A DNA stretch of 64,000 nt, taken from contig JARFIW010000139.1 in the NCBI GenBank assembly GCA_036346225.1, forward strand, positions 3,844,001 through 3,908,000, read 5' to 3'. The notes under the pieces are model-generated. The model was not told the origin of the DNA. It ran no database searches and was given only the letters and a program-made list of their open reading frames with translations. Below, piece after piece: positions 1 to 10,310 of this stretch (the stretch's first letter is position 1; each line of letters starts with the position of its first letter). Both the position numbers and the translations under genes were made by a program. The DNA is from Platerodrilus igneus (taxonomy: Eukaryota; Arthropoda; Insecta; Coleoptera; Lycidae).

Positions 1-57
1 ACCGACAAAGTTAAGAATAAAGAGGTTCTAGAAATGGTAGGGTAAAAAAGAAATATG

Positions 58-315
58 TGGAAAACAGTAAAAAATAGGAGAGATAGGATGATAGGTCACA
101 TAAGGCATAAAGGAATAGGGTGGAATGTATTGGAAGCAGAGATAGGAAAAAAAGAGGTATAGGTGGAACTAGGTTAGACTATTACACACAGATTGTAAAA
201 GATGTAGGCTGTGGCAATTTAGGGAAATGTGTAGGCTAGCTCAGAATAGAAATCAATGGAGGTACGCGTCCAATTAGTTCCAAAACGGAAGACCTAATGA
301 CGAAAAAGTACTTAA
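58..315 (+). pseudogene. LINE reverse-transcriptase ORF, C-terminal remnant
   Basis: Three short reading-frame pieces, separated by two frameshifts, read like the extreme C-terminus of an arthropod non-LTR retrotransposon RT ORF. The first piece has RRDRMIGHIRHKG followed by NVLEAEIGKK, the second GGTRLDYYTQIVKDVGCG, and the third LAQNRNQWRYASN followed by a stop and QNGRPNDE. The order and spacing match the usual tail of such ORFs (a GHI.RH block, a VLEG.I.GK block, then QIV.D.GC, then LA..R..WR.AS.Q). The catalytic RT domain would lie upstream, outside the window. No intact frame remains, so this is a dead 3' fragment. The clade is not determined. It ends shortly before the SINE piece that precedes the polymerase relic. 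Confidence 0.55.
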
Positions 316-446
316 ACCTGATGATTATTATAAACAACTGCAGGTGTTGGTTTTGCAAAATTCTCTACTAATGTTGATAGTGTGAAAGGATTTATTGCGA
401 AACTTTTAATTTGGCGAATCTAGTGTCTGAGATCTTGGTAGCCCCT

Positions 447-581
447 ACATGTGATTTTCCAATGCTCCACGCAAAGGTACTACATTGATCAGAAAGGGAG
501 TTTTTCTTTACCTGAAAAAGTTTGAATTTTGTCGAACCCTTGCTGTTCCAAGCAAGGTATGGATCTTTAACGTTGGACCTC
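447..581 (-). repeat. tRNA-derived SINE, 3' part only
   Basis: This stretch matches, on the minus strand, the 3' third of the SINE family seen complete at 20560-20856. Shared blocks are the end ACATGTGATTTTCC, the AATGCTCCAC block and TGCTGTTCCAAGCAAGG. The match stops near 581, so the tRNA head is missing (5' truncation or deletion). The first roughly 30 codons of the open frame that runs into the polymerase relic come from this SINE, not from the polymerase. Confidence 0.8.
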
Positions 582-582
582 T

Positions 583-3500
583 ACACTTTACACAAATGAA
601 GCGAGCACGACACGTTAATCATATATACGACCAGGAATGCATGCACCAGCACTACTGTAGGATTAAAGATCTGGGTAGATTGGTTGGAAAACAATTGTTT
701 CAAGAAAAGATCCATAAATGGATCTGCGACGGATGCTTAATATTTTTTAGAACCGGGGAAGAGTTACATGCGCATGCGATGCACGAATGTAATCATGTAG
801 TAAAGAATATGCCAAATGTTACGAGTAATGTATTAGAGTTTACAAATGTACATAAACAACTAAAAGCACCATTTGTAGTATATGCATATTTTGATTCAGC
901 ACTCAAAACTATTAGTTTTGCTGTTCCTGATGCAAACGTCTCATTCACTCATGATGTTCAGATAAACGATCCTTATAGTTTTTCATATTACATTACGTAT
1001 TCCTACGATGAAAGCTTGAATAAATTTGAACTTTACATAGGACTTAATGAAGCGAAAGTTTTATATTAAAAATGAAAGAAGAAGCTCGTAGACTTGGAAC
1101 AATTTTGAATACAAACACTCCCATGATACCTACATTTTGATTTCCCAATGCTCCACCCGAAGGTACTACATTGGCCAGGAAGCGAGTCTTTTTTACCTAA
1201 AAATTTGCCGAACCCTTGCTGTTGCAAGCAAGGTAGGGATTTTTTAACATGCGTCACAACACTCACACACGGGACCTCCATTTTACCTGTCATCTGAACG
1301 AGGGCGTATTTTTGTGAAAAATGCTCGCCAAACATTTTCAAGCGGACCGTGTCTGGATTTGAACCCTAAACCTTGGGCGTAGTAGTCACACGCATACCAA
1401 CTACACCACGGAGCCGCCACTCCTATTGTACCACTGGAACCTTTAGACAAATTGTTGTTTTATGGCGTGGTAGAATGCGGAATTTGCAAAAAAAAACAAC
1501 AGGGTACGAGACCACTGTCACCTAACGGGGAAGTTTAGATTTGCTGCTCATGCTCTATGTAACATCAAGTATAAGGTCCCAAAATTTATACCTGTTGTTC
1601 TCCACAATTTTAGTGGCTATGATTTACATTTTATAGTCCAAGAGCTAGCTGTGATAGCGAAAGTGTTTCGGTTGTTCCGAAGAACAAAGAAAAATTTATA
1701 TCATTTACAAAATATGTCAGGTTGTCGGAAATAGAAGTAGATGTAGTAAATGACGAAGAAGTGGAAAACAAATCACGCATCCAACTTAGGTTTATCCATT
1801 CGTTGAGATTTATGCAAGCCAGTTTGGAAATATTATCAAAAAACTTGAAGAATGAAGAGTTTTTAGAAACCAGAAAATTGTTTCCCGAAGACGAGTTGTT
1901 TGCGGTGGTTACAAAAAGTATATTCCCGTATGATTACGTTACAGATTCTTCGCTAATGAGTGAAAGATTTCCACCAGCTAAAGAAGCTTTTCATTACAAA
2001 CTGCCCGATACTGATATTACCGATGCTGAGAACAAGCATGCAAAACGCTGTGGGAAAAATTTAATATACAAACACTGGACGAATACAGCAATCTGTACCT
2101 AAAGACCGATGTGCTTATTCTAACGGATGTATTTGAAAATTTTAGAAACGTGTGTATAAAGAGCAACGATTTAGATTCTGCTCAGTATCTTACAGCGCCA
2201 TCATTTTCATTCGATGCAATGCTGAAGTATACAGGTTTAAAGCTAGAACTACTAACAGATGTAAGCATGCACCACTTTGTAAGACAAGGAATGCCAGAAG
2301 GACTTACTCAGTGCAGTGCACGATAAGCTAGAGCAAATAATAAGTATATGCCAAACAATGACCTTACTTCATCCTCGTGCTATTTAGTATACTTGGATGC
2401 AAACAACCTCTATGGATGGGGAATGTCGCAACACCTTCCTAAAGGCGGCTGCAAATGGATGGGTGCTGAAGAAATTCAACAGTTGTAGGAAGAAAAATGG
2501 TAATACCGGTTGCTTCTAAAAAGGGGTACATCTTAAAGATTGACTTGGAGTACCCCAAACTCTCCAGGAACGTCATAATTATCTACCATTTTGCGCTTAA
2601 CATTTGGTATCTCTCTACCGCAGCTCTAAAACTACAAAGCTTATAGTCAATCTGCCACACAAGGAGAATGTATTATTCACTATAAGAATTTACTGCAGGC
2701 ATTACGTAACGGTATCATTCTAAAAACAGTTCACCGTGTAATTAAATTTCAACAATCCCCTTGGATAAAAGCATACATAGATCTTAACACGACACTCCGC
2801 ACACAAGCTTGCAACGCGTTTGATAAAGATTTCTTCAAGTTTATGAATAATGCCACATTTGGTAAGATGATGGAAAATATCGATAAGCGCGTGGATATAA
2901 GATAGTTATCAGGTGGTGAGGAGAATCTAATAAACTGTGTGCTAGTGATTTAATTTCACGTCCTAATTACCATAGCAGTACAGTCCTTGGAGAGAATCTA
3001 GCCATTATACAAACGAATAAAGTGCAGGTGTTGTATAATAAACCCATATATGTAGGATTCGCGATATTAGATATATCTAAAACCCTCACGTACGATTTCC
3101 ACTTCTCCACTATGAGGTCAATATATGGCGATACTTTCTCACTACTGTATACTGATACTGACAGCTTAGTTTATAAAATAGAAACTGATGATTTTTACAG
3201 TGACATTAGTGAACACTTAGAATTTTTTCATACTAGCGATTACCCTTATGATAATAGATTTATTTTCCTATAATAAATTAAAAAGTTCCAGGGAAGTTTA
3301 TAGATGAATTTAGTGGAGATTTGGTGTTGGAATTTATAGGAACTCGTGCCAAATCTTATTGTTTAATTAGTGAAAAAGACATCATAAAGAAAATTAAAGG
3401 AATAAATCGTAATGTAGTGAATAGAGAAATTAGTGTAGCCAATTTTAAAAATATTGTTTAGTATAATGGCAATCCACTCATACACACAATGACATGTATA

Positions 3501-3654
3501 AGGAGTAACAAACACACTCTTTATACACGACTTGTAAATAAAATTAGCTTGTCAGGGGAAGACGATAAGCGGTTTGTAATTCCTAACTTCACAAATACAT
3601 ATGCACGGGGAAATCAGAAAATAGAAGACTTCTATTTTACGTAGTGAATAATGT
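583..3654 (+). pseudogene. family-B DNA polymerase relic (Polinton/Maverick or adintovirus-like)
   Basis: Collinear blocks of a protein-primed-type family-B DNA polymerase lie in all three plus frames. In order: an N-terminal HYCRIKDLGRLVGKQL block and a CDGC...H...EC zinc-finger-like block (about 655-800); the exonuclease-side VRDHCHLTGKFRF and HNFSGYDLHF blocks (1504-1620); RFIHSLRFM and SIFPYDY (1780-1940); YSNLYLKTDVLILTDVFE (about 2085-2145); the DANNLYGWGMSQ motif A region (2396-2431); KFMNNATFGKMMENIDKR (2837-2890); motif C YTDTDSLVY (3148-3174); and a GTRAKSY thumb-type block (about 3340). Stops at 2324 and 2486, several frameshifts and a SINE at 1131-1418 show it is dead. Such polymerases occur in Polintons and their virus relatives and are scattered through arthropod genomes. 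No capsid, ATPase or integrase gene of a Polinton is visible nearby. Confidence 0.85.
1131..1418 (-). repeat. tRNA-derived SINE, full length, inside the polymerase relic
   Basis: Complete minus-strand copy of the SINE family. On the + strand it begins with the ACATTTTGATTTCCCAATGC end and finishes with the complement of the tRNA head at GAGCCGCC. It splits the polymerase relic between a TILNTNTP block and a TPIVPLEPL block. The flanks ACTCCCATGATACC (1117-1130) and ACTCCTATTGTACC (1419-1432) agree at 11 of 14 positions and directly abut the SINE, so I read them as a decayed target-site duplication. The decay fits an old insertion. Confidence 0.88.
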
Positions 3655-3925
3655 ACCTAGATATTTGACAGACATAATGGATTAATAAAGTTTTAAGGAT
3701 TTATGTATAAATTGTAGTTTATAGGTTACCAACATGGGATGCAGTGCTAGCCTACTACCTCCATGTGGTGCATCCTGGGAATAGTTTATATAAGGAAACG
3801 ATATTATGATTCAATCTTTGTACATTTTGCTATTACTATTAAAGTACTCATATGCCATTCTAGTTTTTCCTTAAACAACGATTAATTTACATAAAGATAA
3901 ACAGTGATTAATTTACATAAATATG

Positions 3926-4146
3926 AGATCTGTAAGAAGTTTCTTAATCATCCGGTATGTGTCCCTAAAGTTTTATTTAAAAGTACGACTCTTTAATTAA
4001 TCTATAAAATAAATTAGTAATCATTGTTATTACTGCAATACTAAGAGATGTAAAGGTATTATTTCAACTTATTTGCTGGTCGAGTGGTTAAAAGATGTGC
4101 GAATATATCTCGGCGATGTATCTGTTACGATTCTTTGTGTACAATA
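3926..4146 (+). repeat. direct repeat copy 1 with degenerate tRNA-like head
   Basis: Direct repeat of 4403-4625, period about 477 bp. The two share long blocks such as TCATCCGGTAT, AGTTTTATTTAAAAGTA, TTACTGCAATACTAAGAG and TTGCTGGTCGAGTGGTTA. The tRNA-like B box is degraded in this copy (TTACGATTCTTTG). Confidence 0.7.
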
Positions 4147-4402
4147 CAGTGTCCCAGCATCCCAGATATAAATAATGCGATTAATTTGCAATGGCAAGAT
4201 GATATAATATGGTTAAAGTGTAATTAAAGAGAAAGAAGGCTGCGGCTCTTTTGGTACTTGCAGAGACCATAGGGGTCGGTATGGCGGACTTGGGATTTGG
4301 AACTTCTTCAAAACAGGTTGGATTACGTGTTTAAAGGTTCATAAATAAAAATTCTATAAAATTTGGCGTTTCTCACATTTAAGCTCATACATGAAGACGG
4401 GA

Positions 4403-4625
4403 TCTGTAAAATGTTTTTTAGTCATCCGGTATCCGTTCATTAAGTTTTATTTAAAAGTATGACTCTGTAATTAATCTATAAAATAAATTAATAATCAGGG
4501 TTATTACTGCAATACTAAGAGATGTAAAGGTATTATTTCAACTTACTTGCTGGTCGAGTGGTTAGCACTCTCGGATAGCATGCGGGCGGCCCGGTTTCGA
4601 TTCCTTGTTACGGACAAACCTTTCT
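4403..4625 (+). repeat. direct repeat copy 2 carrying a tRNA-like segment
   Basis: Second copy of the repeat at 3926-4146. It contains a pol III-type A box, TGGTCGAGTGGT (4551-4562), and a B box with one extra T, GGTTTCGATTCC (4593-4604), spaced as in a tRNA. This suggests a second tRNA-derived SINE family or a dead tRNA-like insertion unrelated to the main SINE. No good acceptor stem is visible, so I do not call a tRNA gene. Confidence 0.55.
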
Positions 4626-4786
4626 TTTCTCTAAGAACCTGTGGTAAAATGTATATACAGGATGGAGTGATAAAAGTGCGCCACATATATATATAATGCT
4701 GTGATAAGGGGTTGTTTAGGGGTGTATTGAATAGCAAGGGTCGTGTAGTAACCATAAATTGCAATAGGAATCAGAAAACTGCATTT

Positions 4787-5021
4787 ATTTAGCAGAAAAT
4801 TAAGTAATTCGTATATTATGTAAATAGTAAGCATTTAACACCCTGTATATAGACCATAATTAACTTTAAGCGATGCAAGTAAGTATATCTTACAACAATA
4901 GAACGCGTATTTAGCAGAAAAATAGGTAATTCATACGTTATAGAAATAGCAAGTATTTAACACTCTGTATATAGACCTTATTAATTTTAAGTAATCTTTC
5001 AACAATAGAACGCGTATTCAG
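4787..5021. repeat. two-unit tandem repeat, about 122 bp period
   Basis: Two consecutive copies share TTTAGCAGAAAA, AATAGCAAGTATTTAACAC-like blocks, CTGTATATAGACC and CAATAGAACGCGTATT. The second copy is somewhat shortened. No coding potential is seen. Confidence 0.7.
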
Positions 5022-5639
5022 AAGAAGTGATAGTACATGTAATTAAACACGCGTTGAGAAGGGTTCTAATTAGTTATAAAACAAATACGAAGATAAGAGA
5101 TAAAAACCTAACAAAGCTTTATGCAAGTACGCGGAAATAATAAACATTTTTGATAAGAAAACGCAATTTTCAAACACGCATAAAAATACGAAAACAGAAT
5201 TGAAGTTACATCATTTATTTTCTTCAATTATCCAAAAAGCCGATATCTATACAAAACAACGTCTGGCAAAGATAATGAGGTATCTATAGCAAATATATAT
5301 TACACGGAAAACCAAAGAAATTACATCAGAAACAACTTTAAAATGCAGGAAATACAAAGACCTGGTTGATTGAGATATCTACAAAACTGTTGAAAACCCA
5401 TCCCACATGTAAGTGGGAACAGCCTATATTAACACAGAGCAATTATAAGACGGGTCAGTTCACAACTCAGACAGGGCAAAGCTGCGTCACTGTTATCCAG
5501 AAAGTCACGCATAATTAAATATTCAATAAAATATCAAGTGTAAGTGATGAAGTGCAACGACTACGAAAACTTCTTTTGCCGTTTAACGTGAGTAGAATTT
5601 GGTGTAATTTATTTAAACTAATAATATAAAAATAGGGCT
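5022..5639. other. non-coding AT-rich stretch
   Basis: No open frame with family character, no RNA gene signal and no clear repeat were seen here. Confidence 0.5.
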
Positions 5640-5905
5640 TCGAATTGGGCGATATAACATTTTTGAATATTTCTAATCTATGATACAATAATTCGAATTG
5701 GGCGATATAACATTTCGAATGTGTCGACAAAAAGAATAATTCAAATTTTGGTCGATGTAATATTTCAAATTGGACGATATAACACTTCGATTGTGTTAAT
5801 GATAATAATTCAAATTGGTGGTGTATTTCTGAATAATTCAAGTATGCGTCGATAAAAATAATTCAAATCTGGGTCAATATAATATTTCAAATTAGCGTTG
5901 ACAAT
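5640..5905. repeat. degenerate minisatellite with AATTCGAATTGGGCGATATAAC-like units
   Basis: Four or more imperfect units of about 60-65 bp repeat the theme TTCAAATT.GG.CGATATAACA followed by TTTCGAATGTGTCGA or a variant. The minus-strand open frame here is only a product of the repeat. Confidence 0.65.
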
Positions 5906-7078
5906 TATATTTTGGTACAATTTTGGTACAATTTTGAGTTGTGAGATTCAAGGCAATTAAAATAAAGAAGCACGAAGTAATTTATGGAAAACAAAGGGTT
6001 AACTGTACTCAAGTATTGATTCGGCTAAGCAGAGCAGTGATAGATGAATGAGGACAACAAAGGGGTATTAATCCACAACCCGAACAACCTGTAGCAGGTC
6101 AGATCTATTTATTTTTAAGATATTTTTCTATTTAAATTTCAATACTGAATTTATTCAATTAAACTTGTAATAAAGTCAACAACAAACATTGCATACGTTA
6201 AACTTACGTATCATATTATAAATTGGTCTAGAACGTTCCAGGTTTCTTTGGTAAAAAAGGGTAGTTTTTGGTGACTTTAGATTGAATTCAAAGCATATAA
6301 ATTTTGGGGTAAATGATACATATGATATTGATTGATTAAAGGATGTATTTTAATATTTTGCAAAAATTGTAAATAATATTTTTTTTCATTATATGAAATT
6401 AATTGACTTTGCTTTATCAATTCAAACAAATAGGTAATCATAAAGGGGTGGAGAAGAGAAAAATTGATCATCGTAACGTTGTGCACTTTGTTTAGATTAA
6501 AAATGGCTAGCCGTACCATAATAATAAAATTAGTAAGATTAAATTTGATTTGAGAACACAGAGCGGTGGAGTTAAGTAAAAACGTCAGAACACCGAGTAC
6601 GGCGTATCATATCAATATATATATATATATTATTTCTGTGTTTACTTCCACGCTTAATTTTAGCATACAAGCTAACCACAGTGTGTTGTAGATACAGATA
6701 CACCTTTATGATAACTTGAAAAGAAATCTTAGGAAGGTCACTGCTGAAAACAATGTACGTTTATTTTTCAGTTGGATAATTCAAAAATACATCCTACCTA
6801 CTTATTGTCAGGTTTAACTTTGTATAAAAGAATTTTACGCAATTATTAAAACAGTATTACCTTAATAAGTGGAATGTTTTGAAAATTAAAATACATGCAA
6901 AAAATTCTAAATGATTTTAAATTTCAAATGCATTGTTTCGATTATGCATGATACGAGTTTTTGTGGAGATTCTTCATATTGATTAAGTTATGTATCAGAC
7001 ATTTTTTAAAAGCTAATTATGGCATGGTTTGATTTATTTAAATATCTACCAGTAATATAAGGTAGATGGAGGACAGGG
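5906..7078. other. non-coding AT-rich stretch with a short (AT)n run
   Basis: Apart from an AT microsatellite at about 6616-6632 I see no gene or structured element. The minus-strand open frame near 6277-6519 has low complexity and no recognisable domain. Confidence 0.45.
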
Positions 7079-7180
7079 TTTTTGGACCCACCACCACACC
7101 ACCCCCACCATAAACGTAACTCTGGACCCACCACACACCACCCCCCACACAAACGTCACTCCGCCATTTTTCTTACATCG
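7079..7180. repeat. CCACCACACC-rich two-unit tandem repeat
   Basis: TGGACCCACCAC with a C/A-rich run and an AACGTAACTC or AACGTCACTC end occurs twice in a row, unit about 48 bp. It is followed at about 7212-7241 by a (TA)n microsatellite. The plus-strand open frame through this region is proline/histidine-rich because of the repeat and is not called as a gene. Confidence 0.65.
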
Positions 7181-7242
7181 CTCCAGTCATTTTTCTTACG
7201 GCTGATTCGCCCTGTATATATATATATATATATATATATAGC

Positions 7243-7275
7243 TCAAGGTTCGGTCCGGTTCGGTTCGAAAGGTTT
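7243..7275. repeat. short GGTTCGGTTCG run
   Basis: CAAGGTTCGG followed by GGTTCGGTTCG repeats lies immediately after the (TA)n run. The same motif forms a larger block at 8636-8745 in direct orientation (CAAGGTTCGG is shared). Confidence 0.6.
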
Positions 7276-8635
7276 GACTTTTTAAATAAAAATTTAGTTT
7301 AAAAATTTAATTTTCACTAAAAACATGTCAATCTTAATTTCTCCCAAACGCACATCTTAAAAATCTCTAGTAGCAAGCATATAAGAATTAGAACGATTTT
7401 CTAATGTACATGGTCATTGAGTTTTAAGGCAATAGGTAAATAATGTAATAGGTATTAGTGATACATATCTAATAAATTTTGTCATCAAGCCACCTTTGTA
7501 GATCAAAAAATTCTAGATTAGTTCGATTTGTTTAATGCTCCTTATTTCAAATTGTTGTTTGTTTATAACTAGTATTAGATATTGGAGAAACTCAAAATGA
7601 TTTTGAAAATTTGGTTTTAAAAACAAGTTTATTTTATTCAATGAACAGAAGTCGTGTTGAAAACCATCTTAAACATATAGAAGTTTAGGTCACGGTCTAG
7701 AAACTACAGAAGTTTTCAGAATAAACGAAACAATTTAATTTTTAATTAAGTATGTATTACTAATCCATCATTTTGAATTTTTTACTTTTATATGAAAACC
7801 AGCTCTCTATTAATATTAAAAAATGTGACCTTGTAGCAAAAACTAATCTCCTTTTCTTTTGTACATAATCGCGCAACAAATGGTGTTACAAAACGCATGG
7901 TACGATAATATTTACGGTTTATTTATTGTGGCCATTACCAATGAATGTCCTTAGAAGTAGCCGATACTTCAAAAGAATGACCCCAAACTTTCTCTCACGA
8001 CCAAGGGTTGAAGTTTATGACTCATAGGGGCATAAACTTCTCAATCAATGCCGACATAAAATAACACACTATAATACAAATAATAAGCAGACATAATTTC
8101 CGTGCCATAAATACTGTTATATTTTATTATGAAAAACGTAAACACTGTTTGAGGTAGATTTACGATTCTTTCCCAGAACCATCTGATATTGTCTCTTAAA
8201 AGAAATAATAATAAAGATAAACTGACAAACAGCTTTTTGTTTGTACTGTATAAGAAATCAGCAACACCTTATTTATTGTCTTGATACTTTTTTTATACTA
8301 ATTAAAACTAAAATAAAAGTAATCGCAAAGATCGTGTGATATCGTTCTTTCCCGGTAAAATGACATTAGTAAAATTCATCAATTATTAACACATGCTAAA
8401 TTTTAGAGGTGGTTTTCACTATTAACCTAATTGTAATTACGCTTTGTTAAAGAAAGTACGTATTGAAAAATCAAACCTGGACAAATAGTATTAATATGAT
8501 TTATGCTACTAAAATCTAAAACATATTAATCTTGGGTTTATTTGAAAATAGCAGCTACTAAATATAAAAACTACATTAAACATTTAAATTGTTGTAGTTG
8601 AACGTACTATAGTTGTTTAAAATATCATAATGTCG
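7276..8635. other. non-coding AT-rich stretch between GGTTCGG blocks
   Basis: About 1.36 kb without recognisable coding sequence. Because GGTTCGG blocks flank both sides it could be the interior of a non-autonomous element, but no target duplication was found. Confidence 0.35.
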
Positions 8636-8745
8636 AACCGGTTCGGTTCGGTTCGTTTTTTTCGAACCGAACTTCGAACCGAACCGGACTAAAAAGTTTT
8701 CGAACCGAACCTAGGGCAAGGTTCGGTTCGGTTCGGTTCGAATCC
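8636..8745. repeat. GGTTCGG/CCGAACC inverted-repeat block
   Basis: Direct GGTTCGGTTCGGTTCG runs are followed by complementary CGAACCGAAC runs and then by GGTTCGG runs again. The strand can therefore fold into hairpins around the TTTTTT at about 8655. It ends with GAATCCATCACTAG, whose complement CTAGTGATGGATTC resembles a transposon end. The class is unknown. Confidence 0.6.
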
Positions 8746-10149
8746 ATCACTAGTTTAAAAGTTTCAAAATACGTATATTTAATTAAAATTGCGTTGTTGC
8801 CAAGACAATTCGCCGATTACCTAACTGGTTCTCAAAGTAACTCTAGACAACCTTTGAGAAACGTTACTATAATTTAATCGACCCTTAAAGTTAATCATTG
8901 ATTACTTAATTGGGCTATTAGTATAGTTTTCTGCAATCGAGCATAAGTCAGTTATTCGAAATAAATTTCTTTTTTTGAACAACTTGACAAAATGCATACA
9001 AATGTAATGCGACCTTACAAAAAGACTGTTGTAAATGGCGTGAGATACGGAAGCCCCAGATGTTATGGCGCTTGTTGATACAGGTGGTGATATAGCTGTT
9101 TAGATTAAATATTTCTTGGCGTCTTACCTGCATGAGTACCCAGGCAATGTCTTGACACCGTTTAAAGCAGTTTCTGAGCTTATTAAACCTTTTTTGTTAT
9201 TTGAGAAACGACTTAGTATTTAACAGTAATTGCAGACGTGACTTCAGAAACCCAATTATCCTAAAAAGAAAAAGCATGGGGCAAACTCTATATGTACACC
9301 TGGTTGTCACAATTACTAAGTACCCTATTTTCCATATCCCTCATTCGTATTTACTTCCTGCCATGCTGTAGGGAGACATAATTGTACTAATAAAACTCAC
9401 ATTTTCAGCACGTGATTCATTAACCGCAATAATAATTATTCCTGTGGAAGTTATTTTCGTAAGGTATTGCGTGCTTCGTTAACAGCTGCATTCAAATCCA
9501 TCCAAGCACATCACATGTTGTAGTTTATAAAACAAAGAGATATATGGAATAGTATGACTAAATTTATGTTACAGTTTAAAAGGTGATTTTAATTATCCTT
9601 GACTCTGATTACAAAAGCTATACGTTTATTTTTGGAACAGAACCGCTAGAAATGCTGTGTGGTTTTTGGGTATCTAAATTTAAATACTTTGCGTTCCGAA
9701 AATGCACTTTTTAAAATAGTTTGTAACGTTTTTTTCGTTGGCTCGTAGTTTGCTCAATTTAAGAACGTCATCGGGTACGTATCCGAAAGGGTCGTTGGCA
9801 GTTTGACTCACAAATTTAGAACGTGCTAATGAATTTATATACACGAGTTTAAAGTATAATTAATGGAGTTTATGCAAGAAAAATTTACTATATAAAGAGC
9901 GTGCATTCGGGCGCCGGAAGTCAAATCCTAACGAAGTTTTGCAAGTACGCTTCTTCTCGGTACTCTAGAGACCTCACAATTTTAGTAGCGTCAATACGTT
10001 TTACTCGCCAAGATTTCTTGGATTATTCTTGCAAACTTTATAATTCCTTTTATGATTTTTGAATCGATCTTTAACTGATATTTAACTACCTATTTTATAA
10101 TGCACTTTTCATGGACATAATCAGAGTAATCAATAACCATTGCATTTTA
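8746..10149. other. non-coding AT-rich stretch
   Basis: No supported gene. The minus-strand frame near 8948-9133 has no recognisable domain. Confidence 0.45.
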
Positions 10150-10308
10150 GTCGAAATCATGAAGAATGCATTCACGTCATAGGTTTCTGAATTAAAAAAT
10201 GACATACTTTTAAAGGATGTATTGAAGACTTAATGAATAGGATTTGAAAGTATGTCGTTTTTTAATTCAGCAACCTATGACATGAATGCATTCTTTCATG
10301 ATTTCGAC
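10150..10308. mobile_element. 159-bp foldback MITE with TA target duplication
   Basis: The two halves are inverted copies of about 62 bp with only a handful of differences. The left end reads GTCGAAATCATGAAGAATG and the right end is the complement of GTCGAAATCATGAAAGAATG. TA dinucleotides flank both sides (10148-10149 and 10309-10310), as expected for a Tc1/mariner-type target. The central spacer is only about 30 bp and there is no ORF. It is non-autonomous; its mobilising transposase is not identifiable here. Confidence 0.8.
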
Positions 10309-10310
10309 TA

